From Psychroserpens jangbogonensis (GTDB lineage: Bacteria; Bacteroidota; Bacteroidia; Flavobacteriales; Flavobacteriaceae), in the NCBI RefSeq assembly GCF_000797465.1, contig NZ_JSWG01000001.1, positions 310,001 to 374,000 of the forward strand: a stretch of DNA of 64,000 nt. Direction: 5' to 3'. Shown in pieces: positions 47,601 to 55,685 of this stretch; positions within the stretch are counted from its first letter, which is position 1; the number at the start of each line of letters is the position of its first letter. The notes beneath the pieces are model-generated. The model saw nothing but the letters and a program-made list of their open reading frames with translations. It searched no databases and had not been told where the DNA came from. The position numbers and the translations under genes are program-made.

Positions 47601-48118
47601 ATCATCAATTTGAGTATAATCGATTTATAGGTTTATTAAATGAATAATTTTAACATTAAAACGGCTAAAACTAACTGATTTAAAAACGAGTATCAAGTGA
47701 CATTTTTAATTTTTAAAAAGATGAAATTGCCGAAATACGTAGTTTTAAAGACAAATTCCCCCTTGGTTTTAAAAAAAACATCAAAAAACCTCCTTGAATT
47801 ATTACAATACCAAACAATTTACTTACAATAAGATTACAATTTGAAACTTCTTTCAAGACGGTCACATTAATACCGAAACATAAATCATCTTTTTAGTTAT
47901 AATATTATATTCAATTTCACGAATTTTGCTAAAAACGTTTGGTTATAGGATTTCCAAGGTTATATATTGAAAACTCAAACGAAAAAATAATAAATAATTA
48001 ACCTTTAAAACACTAAGAATTATGATGACACTTGCAAAACTAGTAATTGATTTAATTTTCTCAATATAAAAAAACTAAAAATCAGTTAATCAATCAAAAA
48101 ACAATCAACCAACACAAT

Positions 48119-48156
48119 GTAAAACTTATAAAAGCATAAGTTTTACATTTTCTTTT
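48119..48156 (+). terminator. Terminator-like hairpin upstream of the 50-codon gene
   Basis: A perfect 11-base stem (GTAAAACTTAT and complement), 6-base loop and a T-rich tail. No confident gene precedes it; it may end a short RNA carrying the 15-codon frame. Confidence 0.55.
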
Positions 48157-48219
48157 AAGGCCCCATTTGGCAACCATATTCAAAAACTGTACTTTTAAAT
48201 ATCATATGACAACCTCTTA

Positions 48220-48372
48220 ATGAAGAAAGGAATATTTAAAGCACTAGCCAAAATCAACAAAGCAGTCTTACCAAGTTATACAAAACGTAACTTAGACCTT
48301 AGCAAAGCCACTAATATTCAATTAGGAATTATTGGATGGCGAGTCTATGTGACCAAGCGTGCTTTGGAGTAA
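48220..48372 (+). CDS. Short basic conserved flavobacterial protein (50 residues)
   Basis: ATG at 48220 to TAA at 48372. The protein begins MKKGIFKALAKINKAVLPSY and ends GWRVYVTKRALE. From memory, similar 50-residue proteins occur widely in Flavobacteriaceae and are sometimes labelled SsrA-binding protein, although this is not SmpB. It is basic, probably helical, with no signal peptide. Its last 17 codons occur again, diverged mostly at third codon positions near the end, at 55587-55639. That makes it the left edge of a possibly inserted segment. Confidence 0.75.
   Translation: MKKGIFKALAKINKAVLPSYTKRNLDLSKATNIQLGIIGWRVYVTKRALE
48319..48372 (+). repeat. Left copy of a 54-base direct repeat
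   Basis: The 3' end of the 50-codon gene. It aligns with 55587-55639 with one base deleted in the right copy. Twelve bases (AGTCTATGTGAC) are identical, and the following codons differ only at third positions. Confidence 0.7.
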
Positions 48373-48600
48373 AAAAACAAAATTTCAACTTCAGTAACCG
48401 AGGCAACAATTACCACGTAATTCCAAAAATTTTAATCTTCCCTACTCTTCTCGTACCATTTAAATAATCTTAATTTCCAACCGTTTAGTCCTTTAATTAG
48501 CAATTTTAGCTGCATTTAAATTGTGACATCAAGCTTATGCCAACATACTAGAACAATACCATAATCCTAAATCGTATAAATCGTTTTATTATAAATTGCA

Positions 48601-48608
48601 TAGTTTTG
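48601..48608 (+). promoter_or_regulatory. -7 promoter element of the first AraC gene (TAGTTTTG)
   Basis: TAGTTTTG ends 38 bases before the ATG at 48647 and lies inside the longer frame that begins at TTG 48596, arguing against that earlier start. Confidence 0.45.
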
Positions 48609-48646
48609 CAAAGCCACAAAAGTTTCAATTTAAAATTAGATTTATA

Positions 48647-49492
48647 ATGAATTTAAGGTATGCTAAACATCCAGAACAAGGAAACCTTGTTCTAACAGAT
48701 TTTAATTGTGCTTCTTTTGAAAAAAGATTGGGTGTTGGCGATTATTACAAAGTAATTTGGGCAAAAGAGAATCCTATTACAATTGGCATCGATGGATACT
48801 TGGTGAATTTGGAAAAGGATCAAGTTTTGTTTTGTACGCCATTTAATATGATCCAAATAGAACCTTTTTTAAAAGGAGCTAGTTCAATAATTTTTGATCG
48901 CGAGTTTTACTGTATTAGAGATCATGATCATGAAGTATCGTGTAATGGTTTTTTATTTCTTGGGTCTTCAGCACCAACAATTGTAGATTTAACAAAAAAA
49001 GAAAGAAAGAGTTTTGAATTACATTTTATGTTTTTTGAAGAAGAGTTTGAAACCCAAGACCACATTCAAGGTGAAATGTTAAGAGTGCTACTTAAGAGAT
49101 TACTTATAAAATCGGTAAGACTTTTAAAGAAAACTATTATTGACCCAACAATGGAGCAATCAAAAATTGATATTATTAGACAATTTAATTTGTTGGTAGA
49201 AGCAAATTTTAGAGAAAAACATAAAGTATCCGATTATGCAGAACTCTTAAATAAATCACCAAAAACTATTTCCAACCTATTTACTAAGTATAATAACAAG
49301 ACACCTTTACAAGTTATTAATGATCGTATTATACTTGAAGCGAAAAAATTATTATTGCTTTCAGAAAAATCTTCAAAAGAAATCGCCTTTGATTTAGGGT
49401 TTAACGAAGCTTCTCACTTTTCTAAATTTTTCAAAAACTACGCAGATATATCACCAATTCATTTTAAAAAGAATACTTTAAACATCTATTAA
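48647..49492 (+). CDS. AraC family transcriptional regulator 1
   Basis: A 281-residue regulator. The frame is open from a TTG at 48596, but a -7 promoter element at 48601-48608 makes the ATG at 48647 (MNLRYAKHPEQGNLVL) the likely start. The N-terminal part is a cupin-like ligand/dimer domain. The C-terminal ~100 residues hold the two helix-turn-helix units, with VSDYAELLNKSPKTISNLF and the second ending SKEIAFDLGFNEASHFSKFF. It is followed 100 bases later by a second AraC gene. The ligand is unknown. Confidence 0.9.
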   Translation: MNLRYAKHPEQGNLVLTDFNCASFEKRLGVGDYYKVIWAKENPITIGIDGYLVNLEKDQVLFCTPFNMIQIEPFLKGASSIIFDREFYCIRDHDHEVSCNGFLFLGSSAPTIVDLTKKERKSFELHFMFFEEEFETQDHIQGEMLRVLLKRLLIKSVRLLKKTIIDPTMEQSKIDIIRQFNLLVEANFREKHKVSDYAELLNKSPKTISNLFTKYNNKTPLQVINDRIILEAKKLLLLSEKSSKEIAFDLGFNEASHFSKFFKNYADISPIHFKKNTLNIY

Positions 49493-49507
49493 TCTTTTTT
49501 TTAATTC

Positions 49508-49573
49508 TAGGAAAATAGACATCTAATCAGGTCAAATGTTTATCAACTAAAGCTACAACCACTTCTAACTTTG
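49508..49573 (+). promoter_or_regulatory. Putative activator site and -7 box before the second AraC gene
   Basis: TAGGAAAATAGACAT followed by CTAATCAGGTCA (49508-49534) resembles 53218-53245. TAACTTTG (49566-49573) is the -7 box. There is no -33 TTTG, as expected for an activator-dependent promoter. A GTATCT/AGATAC inverted repeat (49575-49594) sits directly before the ATG. Confidence 0.5.
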
Positions 49574-49594
49574 TGTATCTAAAAAAAAAGATAC

Positions 49595-50407
49595 ATGCAA
49601 CCTGAAATTGGATCGTTATATAATTATCCTTACATAAATTACAAAAATTGCAAAACGAAAGCTTTTCATATTGAAAGCGTTTCTTCGGCTAGCTTAATTT
49701 GGATTGCTAAGGGTAGTTTAAAATGCAGTATAAATAACCAAGTTACGGTTATACCATCTAACACTATTATCTTATTAGATAAAGGAAATGTATTTAGCTA
49801 TAAAAGTAATAGTAGGTCTCAAATAAAGATACTTGAGTTTAATACTGAAATTTTCCTAAACTCTGTAACATTTATATGTGGCTTCATTAACAACAACACT
49901 AAAAAAGATTTAAAAAATCACATTATGCTCTTTTTTAAAAATGAGCAATCACCTTTACTAACAGATACTTTTTCAATTGTTGAAGAATTAATCACGGGCA
50001 ACCATTTAGTAGATATCGAAAAATTGAGTTTTACAATTTGTAACCTATTGCAGAACGCTCTTATAGAGAAATCTGTTCAAGACTCCAAATACATTAATCG
50101 TTTTGGAGAACTTTTAAACTCACAGTATAACATATTTCATAATGTTTCTGATTACGCATCCCAACTCATTATGAAACCAAAAAATTTATTGCGTTTGTTT
50201 CAAAAAAACGAACTTAAAAACCCAAGTGAGATTATTAAAGAAAAATTGTTGCTTGAAAGCAAAAAAAGGCTTGTCTATACGGATGAAAGTATTAGAGAAA
50301 TCTGTTTTGAAATTGGATTTTCTGATCCTGCTTACTTTTCTAGATTTTTTAAAAAGCACACAAGTCTAACTCCTCAACATTTCAGAAAGGAGTACGCACA
50401 AAACTGA
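49595..50407 (+). CDS. AraC family transcriptional regulator 2
   Basis: A 270-residue regulator with an N-terminal cupin-like domain and a C-terminal AraC DNA-binding domain. The first HTH lies around VSDYASQLIMKPKNLLRLF, and the second around SIREICFEIGFSDPAYFSRFF followed by LTPQHFRKEY. It is related to the regulator immediately upstream but clearly diverged. The -7 box TAACTTTG and the segment after it resemble those before the Grx-Grx-TrxR gene, so this protein probably controls itself and the downstream cassette. Confidence 0.9.
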   Translation: MQPEIGSLYNYPYINYKNCKTKAFHIESVSSASLIWIAKGSLKCSINNQVTVIPSNTIILLDKGNVFSYKSNSRSQIKILEFNTEIFLNSVTFICGFINNNTKKDLKNHIMLFFKNEQSPLLTDTFSIVEELITGNHLVDIEKLSFTICNLLQNALIEKSVQDSKYINRFGELLNSQYNIFHNVSDYASQLIMKPKNLLRLFQKNELKNPSEIIKEKLLLESKKRLVYTDESIREICFEIGFSDPAYFSRFFKKHTSLTPQHFRKEYAQN

Positions 50408-50422
50408 TGTATAGCAGAATAA

Positions 50423-50446
50423 GGAAAAAAGTGCAAGTTAATAGGA
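50423..50446 (+). promoter_or_regulatory. Conserved upstream motif before the NTF2-like gene
   Basis: GGAAAAAAGTGCAAGTTAAT plus AGGA (24 bases) matches 53199-53222 at 20 of 24 positions. It lies 30-54 bases upstream of the ATG. Probably a binding site of one of the AraC regulators. Confidence 0.5.
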
Positions 50447-50476
50447 TTCTAATAAACTAATTTTAACATAATTTTT

Positions 50477-50860
50477 ATGGAAATAATAGAAACCATCAAT
50501 AAAAAACATAAAAGTATTAATCAAGATATTTTTTTCATGCTTCTCAAAAATCAAAAAATTGAAGAAGCCATTGAGAAGTTTATGGATGAGGATATTGAAA
50601 TAGAATATAATAGTAAACAACGTTTCATTTCAAAAAAGATCTGGATCAAATATCTAAAGAAAACCATTTTAAATACATCTACAGAAGTTGTTCAATTTAA
50701 GGTAGAAGAAACTATAAATCCAGAAGAAAAATTCAAATTTAGAATTTTTATGATTTGTAAAAAATTAAAAGGCACCTTCGATTTAACAGAAATAAGAGTA
50801 TGCAATATTTGGAAGAATAACCAGATCAATAAAATGGAATACAAACTAATAAATCACTAA
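50477..50860 (+). CDS. Small protein, possibly NTF2/SnoaL-like
   Basis: A 127-residue cytoplasmic protein with an N-terminal helix pair followed by alternating strands. The C-terminal EIRVCNIWKNNQINKMEYK strand-turn-strand resembles SnoaL-like members of the NTF2 fold, which bind small hydrophobic ligands, but the match is weak and no catalytic residue is recognised. It is 15 bases upstream of the first P460 cytochrome gene and carries the shared AraC-type motif upstream, so it appears to open the P460 operon. Confidence 0.6.
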   Translation: MEIIETINKKHKSINQDIFFMLLKNQKIEEAIEKFMDEDIEIEYNSKQRFISKKIWIKYLKKTILNTSTEVVQFKVEETINPEEKFKFRIFMICKKLKGTFDLTEIRVCNIWKNNQINKMEYKLINH

Positions 50861-50875
50861 CCTAAAACAAATAAA

Positions 50876-51994
50876 ATGAAGCTTAAAAAAATCTATAAAG
50901 TAATTGTACTTGTCTCAATCGTGACATGTTTCATTACTTCATGTAAAAACGAAGGAGAAGGATATCAAGACATTTCCTATTTCAAAATGAATACTGAAGG
51001 TGATTTAGAACGTCCACAGGATTATAGATCTTGGGTATATGTTGGAACACCTGTTACTCCAAATGACATGAATGATGGAAAAGCTGCATTTCCAGAACTC
51101 CATAATGTTTATATGGATCCAATGAGCTATGATCACTGGAAAAAAACAGGGACTTGGCGAGATGGCACTATTCTAGTTAAAGAACTCGTTAGTGTTGGCA
51201 CTAAAGCTGCTGTAAGTGGTAATGGTTATTTTATGGGAGAATTCATTGGATTAGAGGCAACAATTAAAAGTTCAAAACATTTCCCAGACGAACCAGGAAA
51301 TTGGGCATATTTCAGTTTTACCAACCCAAAAGGTGGTGATTTAGCAGATACAGGTAAAGCCTTTGAAACGCAAATGTGTAATTCTTGTCATAATGCTAGC
51401 GCAGCAGATGATTTTGTGTTTACCCAATATTATCCTGTATTATCAGCAGCAAAAGGCGTTGGAGAAAACATTACTCCAGAAAATGCAGCGAGAAGAACAG
51501 CTGCTCAAGCAAAGGCCTTTAGTGACGCTGGAGTATGGGATGCAATGGCACCAACACCAGAAGGTTTAACGCTTGAAATTCCACTAGGAAAAGAACAGTT
51601 GTTTGCCTATCTAAAATCCGGAAAATATAAAAGCTATTCCAATAAAGAAGCAACTGCTCACCCATCTTTAGGACCACATCAAAAATTAGGACTTCCAGTA
51701 CGTGTATTTATGAATGATATTATTGCGAAATCATTAGAAGAAGGAAATAATGAACATCCTTTGGGATCAGTAATAGTAAAAGAAATGTTTACAGCAGATA
51801 ACCAGCCTAATGGTTGGGCTATAATGGCTAAAACCCATGATAAATCAGATGGTGGAAATGGTTGGTTTTGGTACGAAGTAACCGATGATAATGATGCAGA
51901 CAAAATTGCTGCTATTGGAAATGGTGTTGAAGGCTGTGTAAGTTGCCATACCATTGGAAGAGACATGGTTAGAACTTCCTTCCCTTTAAAATAA
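50876..51994 (+). CDS. Cytochrome P460 family lipoprotein with extra C-terminal haem domain
   Basis: A 372-residue lipoprotein (signal ending ITSC at Cys23). Residues about 35-190 are a cytochrome P460 domain, with the YRSWVYVGTPVTPNDMN opening and the haem motif CNSCH (Cys168-His172). P460 proteins oxidise hydroxylamine or bind NO using a lysine-linked haem. A further ~180 residues end with a second c-type motif, CVSCH (Cys354-His358), so this is a dihaem fusion. A paralogue lacking the extension follows after 27 bases. Likely periplasmic and part of nitrogen-oxide or redox stress handling (inference). Confidence 0.88.
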   Translation: MKLKKIYKVIVLVSIVTCFITSCKNEGEGYQDISYFKMNTEGDLERPQDYRSWVYVGTPVTPNDMNDGKAAFPELHNVYMDPMSYDHWKKTGTWRDGTILVKELVSVGTKAAVSGNGYFMGEFIGLEATIKSSKHFPDEPGNWAYFSFTNPKGGDLADTGKAFETQMCNSCHNASAADDFVFTQYYPVLSAAKGVGENITPENAARRTAAQAKAFSDAGVWDAMAPTPEGLTLEIPLGKEQLFAYLKSGKYKSYSNKEATAHPSLGPHQKLGLPVRVFMNDIIAKSLEEGNNEHPLGSVIVKEMFTADNQPNGWAIMAKTHDKSDGGNGWFWYEVTDDNDADKIAAIGNGVEGCVSCHTIGRDMVRTSFPLK

Positions 51995-52021
51995 AAAATA
52001 ACTAAAAACAAAATATAAAAA

Positions 52022-52633
52022 ATGAATAAATTAAAATACATACTCGTAATGATGATAACTATGGTAATAGTGACATCATGTAATGAAAATAGCAATTATA
52101 TTGAAGCTACATATTTTACCATGGATTCAAATGGAGAGTTAATTCGTCCTGTAGATTATAGAACATGGATTTATGTTGGAACACCTTTAACGCCTAACGA
52201 CATGAATAACGGAAAAGCTGCTTTTCCGGAATTTCACAATGTATATATTGACCCAATAAGTTATAAACAATATAAAAAAACTGGCACTTGGAGAGAAGGC
52301 ACAATTCTTATAAAAGAATTAGTAAATGTAGGAAGTAAAGCTGCCGTTAGTGGCAATGGTTACTTTATGGGTGAATTTATTGGATTAGAAGCTACAATAA
52401 AAAGTAAAGAGCACTTTCCAGATGAGCCAGGAAATTGGGCATATTTTAGTTTTACTAACCCAACAGGAGGAACTTTAGCAGCAACTGGCAAGGCTTTTGA
52501 AACTGCTCAATGTAATTCGTGTCATAATTCAAGTGCAGGTGATGATTTTGTATTTACACAACATTATCCAGTACTTAGAGCAGCCAAAGGTGTTGGCGAA
52601 GAAGTAACACCAGAAAACACTGCAAAACGATAA
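52022..52633 (+). CDS. Cytochrome P460 family lipoprotein (single-domain paralogue)
   Basis: A 203-residue lipoprotein (signal ending VTSC at Cys20). It is nearly collinear with the P460 domain of the preceding gene, including YRTWIYVGTPLTPNDMN, SGNGYFMGEFIGLEATIKS and the haem motif CNSCH (Cys164-His168). It stops at GEEVTPENTAKR, exactly where the other protein continues into its second haem domain. That is about where typical P460 proteins end, so it is more likely the ancestral size than a truncation. Tandem duplication is clear at DNA level. A terminator follows. Confidence 0.88.
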   Translation: MNKLKYILVMMITMVIVTSCNENSNYIEATYFTMDSNGELIRPVDYRTWIYVGTPLTPNDMNNGKAAFPEFHNVYIDPISYKQYKKTGTWREGTILIKELVNVGSKAAVSGNGYFMGEFIGLEATIKSKEHFPDEPGNWAYFSFTNPTGGTLAATGKAFETAQCNSCHNSSAGDDFVFTQHYPVLRAAKGVGEEVTPENTAKR

Positions 52634-52676
52634 ACACAAATTGGTTTTAAACTATTCTCGTAATAGTTTTAGTGTG

Positions 52677-52718
52677 GCCCAAAAGGATTTTTTATTTATA
52701 CTTTTGGGCTTTTTTTTT
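52677..52718 (+). terminator. Rho-independent terminator after the P460 pair
   Basis: Stem GCCCAAAAG/CTTTTGGGC with a 15-base loop and a run of ten T. Confidence 0.85.
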
Positions 52719-52730
52719 TAAAATTAAAAA

Positions 52731-53198
52731 ATGATAAAAACAATTGTTTTATTATTATTTGTTGTCCAAATAAGTCAAACAACAATAGCTCAAGAGCATA
52801 TTGATAAAGAACCAGGCTTTGAGTTAGTTTTTTCAGGATTATCTATCTATAATACAGAAACTGAAATAAGTGATTTTGCTACTGAAATCCACCTCACTTA
52901 CTGGACGACACATAAATGGGCTTTTGGTGTAGGTTACACCCTTGTGTTTGAGGAAGACAATAAAATTGGCCATGAGGTCGCAGCATTGGTAAGCCATAAA
53001 CCTTGGTCATTTTTAACTGTAAATACTGGACCAAGTATTTCATTACCAAATTCTCATAAAGACACTGAAATATCCACTTATTTAGAATCTGAATTTGCAT
53101 TTAAAATAGGAAACATTCATACAGGACCAACTGCTGGAATTTTAGTCGGTGAAGATTTTAGATATTTTGGTGGCTTGCACATTAGTTATGAATTTTAA
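52731..53198 (+). CDS. Small outer-membrane beta-barrel-like protein
   Basis: A 155-residue protein with a signal peptide (1-20, ending TTIAQ). Seven or eight alternating strands follow (FELVFSGLSIYNTE, IHLTYWTTHKWAFGVGYTLVFE, SFLTVNTGPSISLP, FAFKIGNIHTGPTAGILVG, FRYFGGLHISYEF). The last residue is Phe, as in outer-membrane barrels. It resembles short unannotated barrels of Bacteroidota. It begins just after the P460 terminator and before the AraC-type control region of the Grx-Grx-TrxR gene. Confidence 0.7.
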   Translation: MIKTIVLLLFVVQISQTTIAQEHIDKEPGFELVFSGLSIYNTETEISDFATEIHLTYWTTHKWAFGVGYTLVFEEDNKIGHEVAALVSHKPWSFLTVNTGPSISLPNSHKDTEISTYLESEFAFKIGNIHTGPTAGILVGEDFRYFGGLHISYEF

Positions 53199-53263
53199 GG
53201 AAAAAAGTACAATTCATTAGGAGAAATAGATATTCCTAATGGTCATGTTGTGCCCTAACTTTG
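53199..53263 (+). promoter_or_regulatory. AraC-type control region before the Grx-Grx-TrxR gene
   Basis: It contains GGAAAAAAGTAC plus AATTCATTAGGA (53199-53222, shared with 50423-50446). A dyad ATTAGGA...TCCTAAT (53216-53240) follows, then TAACTTTG (53256-53263, -7 box). The region from TAGGA to the start codon also resembles the second AraC promoter. No -33 TTTG. Confidence 0.55.
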
Positions 53264-53284
53264 TGATACTAAAAAATAGAACCA

Positions 53285-54691
53285 ATGAATGAAATTAAAC
53301 TTTATGGTGCAGACTGGTGTCCAGACTGCCGAAGAGCAAAAGCATATTTAAAGGAAAACAACATAGATTACACCTTTGTTGACGTCGATTTAGATAAAGA
53401 GGCTACTGCTAAAGTAGAAGCAATAAATAACGGAAAACGTATCATCCCAACTATTATTATTAATGGGAAATCCTACACTAATCCAGAAAACGGTGAGTTA
53501 GCTTCTGTTCTAGGAATTAATGAAGAAGGTGATGTGCAACTTTTTGGCGCAGATTGGTGTCCAGATTGCAGGCGTGCAAAGAGTTTCTTAAGAGATAATG
53601 GCGTCAATTTTCAGTTTATAGATGTAGATGAATATGATTGGGCAACGCACAGAGTTGAAGAAATTAATAACGGAAAACGTATAATTCCAACATTATTAAT
53701 TGACGGTAAACCATATACCAACCCAGATAATGTTGAGCTTACAGAGTTGCTTTCAATAAATGTAGAAAAAGAGCATAAAATTTTTGACTCGATAATAATT
53801 GGAGGAGGTGCAGCTGGGTTGACAACTTCAATTTATGCACAGCGTGACCGTTTTGATACATTAATATTAGAGAAATCTACAATTGGAGGCAATGCTTTTC
53901 TAACTGAAAAGATTGAGAATTACCCTGGCTTTCAGTCGATCTCTGGTCCAAAATTAATGGAGAAAATGGAAGAGCAAGCTAAAACGTATGGCGCTGTTAT
54001 TAAAACAGGTGAAGAAGTTATTGCCATTACAAAACAAGGTGAACTATTTTCAATTCAAACAAAGAGTGCCACTTATTTAGGAAAAACAGTTGTCTTATCT
54101 ACAGGTTCTACTTATAGAAAGTTGGGAATACCAAATGAAGAAGAGCTCATAGGTTCTGGAATTCATTTTTGCGCAACTTGTGATGGCGCATTTTATAGAG
54201 ATAGAGATATTATTGTTGTAGGTGGTGGAAATTCAGCATTAGAAGAAGGAATCTTTTTAGCCGGTTTTTGCAAAAGTGTTAAAATCATACATCGATCTGA
54301 GCACTTTAGTGCATCAGAAACTTATATCGAAAAATTGAAATCAATTGATAACATTTCAACCTATATGAATAAAACATCACTTGAGTTTGTTTCAAATGAA
54401 AATGATTTATTTAAAGGACTTAAAGTTAAAGATAATGTGACTAATGAAGAATCAATTATTGAAGCAGATGGAGTATTTATTTTTATTGGTTTAATCCCAA
54501 ATACGCAATCATTTAGGGATGTGGTATCACTTGACGAACGTGAATTTATTCAAACTACAGGATTAGCAGAGACTTCAGTAAAAGGAATTTTTGCTGCTGG
54601 AGATTGCAGAGAAGGTGCGATTGCCCAAGTCGCAGCAGCAACTGGAGAAGGTGTTTTGGCGAGCTACGGAATTAGAAATTATTTGAAATAA
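53285..54691 (+). CDS. Fusion of two glutaredoxin-like domains and thioredoxin reductase
   Basis: A 468-residue fusion. Two tandem glutaredoxin-like domains (about 1-80 and 82-160) each begin GADWCPDCRRAK, with redox motifs Cys12-Pro-Asp-Cys15 and Cys92-Pro-Asp-Cys95. They share NNGKRIIPT as the cis-Pro loop. From about 165 follows a full low-molecular-weight thioredoxin reductase: FAD loop IIGGGAAGLTTSIYAQ, redox pair CATCDGAF (about 297-304), NADPH loop VVGGGNSALEEG, and GIFAAGDCREG. It could pass NADPH electrons straight to its own Grx domains. Control region shared with the AraC genes. Confidence 0.92.
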   Translation: MNEIKLYGADWCPDCRRAKAYLKENNIDYTFVDVDLDKEATAKVEAINNGKRIIPTIIINGKSYTNPENGELASVLGINEEGDVQLFGADWCPDCRRAKSFLRDNGVNFQFIDVDEYDWATHRVEEINNGKRIIPTLLIDGKPYTNPDNVELTELLSINVEKEHKIFDSIIIGGGAAGLTTSIYAQRDRFDTLILEKSTIGGNAFLTEKIENYPGFQSISGPKLMEKMEEQAKTYGAVIKTGEEVIAITKQGELFSIQTKSATYLGKTVVLSTGSTYRKLGIPNEEELIGSGIHFCATCDGAFYRDRDIIVVGGGNSALEEGIFLAGFCKSVKIIHRSEHFSASETYIEKLKSIDNISTYMNKTSLEFVSNENDLFKGLKVKDNVTNEESIIEADGVFIFIGLIPNTQSFRDVVSLDEREFIQTTGLAETSVKGIFAAGDCREGAIAQVAAATGEGVLASYGIRNYLK

Positions 54692-54697
54692 AAACTA

Positions 54698-55147
54698 ATG
54701 GAATTACCAATCAAAAAGAAAGTTTTAGTAGTTTTTGCGTTAGTTTTTATTGGAATACAGTTCTATAGACCAAATAAAAATGAACAATTGCCAGAAACTT
54801 TAGATGACTTTTTAATTGCAGAAAAAGCTCCAAAAAACATTAAATCATTAATTAAAAATTCCTGCTATAATTGCCATTCGAATAACACCAATTATTTTTG
54901 GTATGATCATATTGCTCCTGCAAGTTGGTTTGTAGATAACCATATTAAAGAAGCAAGAGAACATCTTAATTTTTCAAATTGGGCAACATTAGATAGCAGA
55001 GATAGAGCTGGAATGGTTTCTGAAATAGCAGTAAATATTTTAGAAGAAAAAATGCCATTACCTTCGTATGTTACAATTCACTCAGATGCTAAATTATCCG
55101 AAAGTAATAAACAAAAAATTTTAGAATGGCTTTATACTATTGATTAA
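54698..55147 (+). CDS. Haem-binding domain protein
   Basis: A 149-residue protein with an N-terminal membrane anchor or signal (KKKVLVVFALVFIGIQFY) and the haem-binding domain seen in many Bacteroidota cytochromes. One c-type motif, CYNCH (about residues 55-59), is followed by NNTNYFWYDHIAPASWFVD and KEAREHLNFSNW. It should sit on the outer face of the inner membrane. It starts 6 bases after the Grx-Grx-TrxR stop, so the two are co-transcribed. Confidence 0.88.
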   Translation: MELPIKKKVLVVFALVFIGIQFYRPNKNEQLPETLDDFLIAEKAPKNIKSLIKNSCYNCHSNNTNYFWYDHIAPASWFVDNHIKEAREHLNFSNWATLDSRDRAGMVSEIAVNILEEKMPLPSYVTIHSDAKLSESNKQKILEWLYTID

Positions 55148-55175
55148 TTCATTTTCATAAATAACAAAAATTAAT

Positions 55176-55568
55176 ATGATGAACTGGTATTTACCAATTA
55201 CTATTATTCCTGGTTTAGGAATGTTAATTCTATCTACTACCTCACAAATGATGACGTTAAGTTCAGAAATTGGAAGTTTGTTGGCAAATAAGTGTACTTT
55301 AAATCAACATAAAATTTCTGAACGAAAAATCAAACAATTAGGTTTACTAACTAGAGCTAGTGCATTGCTATATTTAGCAACAGGATGTTACGTGTTATCT
55401 GGAATTTTAGGTGTTGTTTTTGAAACAGAAGCAATTTTAAGTTTACCAAGTATTACGCTTTACTTAGGTACCGTTTTAATATTTATAGCCATTAGTTTGT
55501 TAATTCTCTATGCTTTTCGAGCTGTAAAAATAAGGAAAGACCAATTTATAAATAATCAAAATATATAA
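55176..55568 (+). CDS. Three-helix membrane protein, unknown function
   Basis: A 130-residue protein with hydrophobic segments at about residues 5-24, 55-78 and 88-116. The stretch PGLGMLILSTTSQMMTLSSE is reminiscent of DUF2721 membrane proteins, but the similarity is not strong enough to assign. It lies 28 bases after the haem-binding gene and is the last complete gene of the AraC-linked cassette. Confidence 0.65.
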   Translation: MMNWYLPITIIPGLGMLILSTTSQMMTLSSEIGSLLANKCTLNQHKISERKIKQLGLLTRASALLYLATGCYVLSGILGVVFETEAILSLPSITLYLGTVLIFIAISLLILYAFRAVKIRKDQFINNQNI

Positions 55569-55586
55569 GGTTATGATTTAAAGAAA

Positions 55587-55639
55587 CAATGAGCAGCTAT
55601 TGGTTGCTAGTCTATGTGACTAAACGAGCTTTGGAATAA
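55587..55639 (+). pseudogene. 3' fragment of the 50-codon gene (right copy of the direct repeat)
   Basis: These 53 bases align with the last 54 bases of the gene at 48220-48372. They keep the reading frame for LVYVTKRALE and the stop, but lack the first two thirds of the gene. The last four changed codons are all synonymous. It is followed at once by a strong terminator and the tRNA-Arg gene. Confidence 0.7.
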
Positions 55640-55644
55640 AACAA

Positions 55645-55676
55645 AAAAAGCAAGCTATTTTATTAGCTTGCTTTTT
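55645..55676. terminator. Bidirectional terminator between the gene fragment and tRNA-Arg
   Basis: A perfect 13-base stem (AAAAAGCAAGCTA and complement) with a 6-base loop. It can end rightward transcription from the cassette and the leftward tRNA transcript. Confidence 0.85.
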
Positions 55677-55685
55677 ATTTATTCG

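Larger units (their letters stand above)
47576..48219. other. 644-base region without a confident gene
   Basis: It holds the endonuclease promoter, a 36-codon frame at 47721-47831 and a 15-codon hydrophobic frame at 48022-48069 (MMTLAKLVIDLIFSI). Neither is supported by a promoter. A terminator-like hairpin follows at 48119-48156. The rest is A+T-rich with no recognisable RNA gene. Confidence 0.5.

Noticed and set aside
47721-47831. 36-codon frame in the endonuclease/AraC intergenic region
   Set aside because: No promoter, no signal peptide, no terminator of its own; expected by chance.
52894-53100. 68-codon frame on the minus strand
   Set aside because: Lies wholly inside the beta-barrel gene on the other strand, has no promoter and its protein resembles nothing; a shadow frame.
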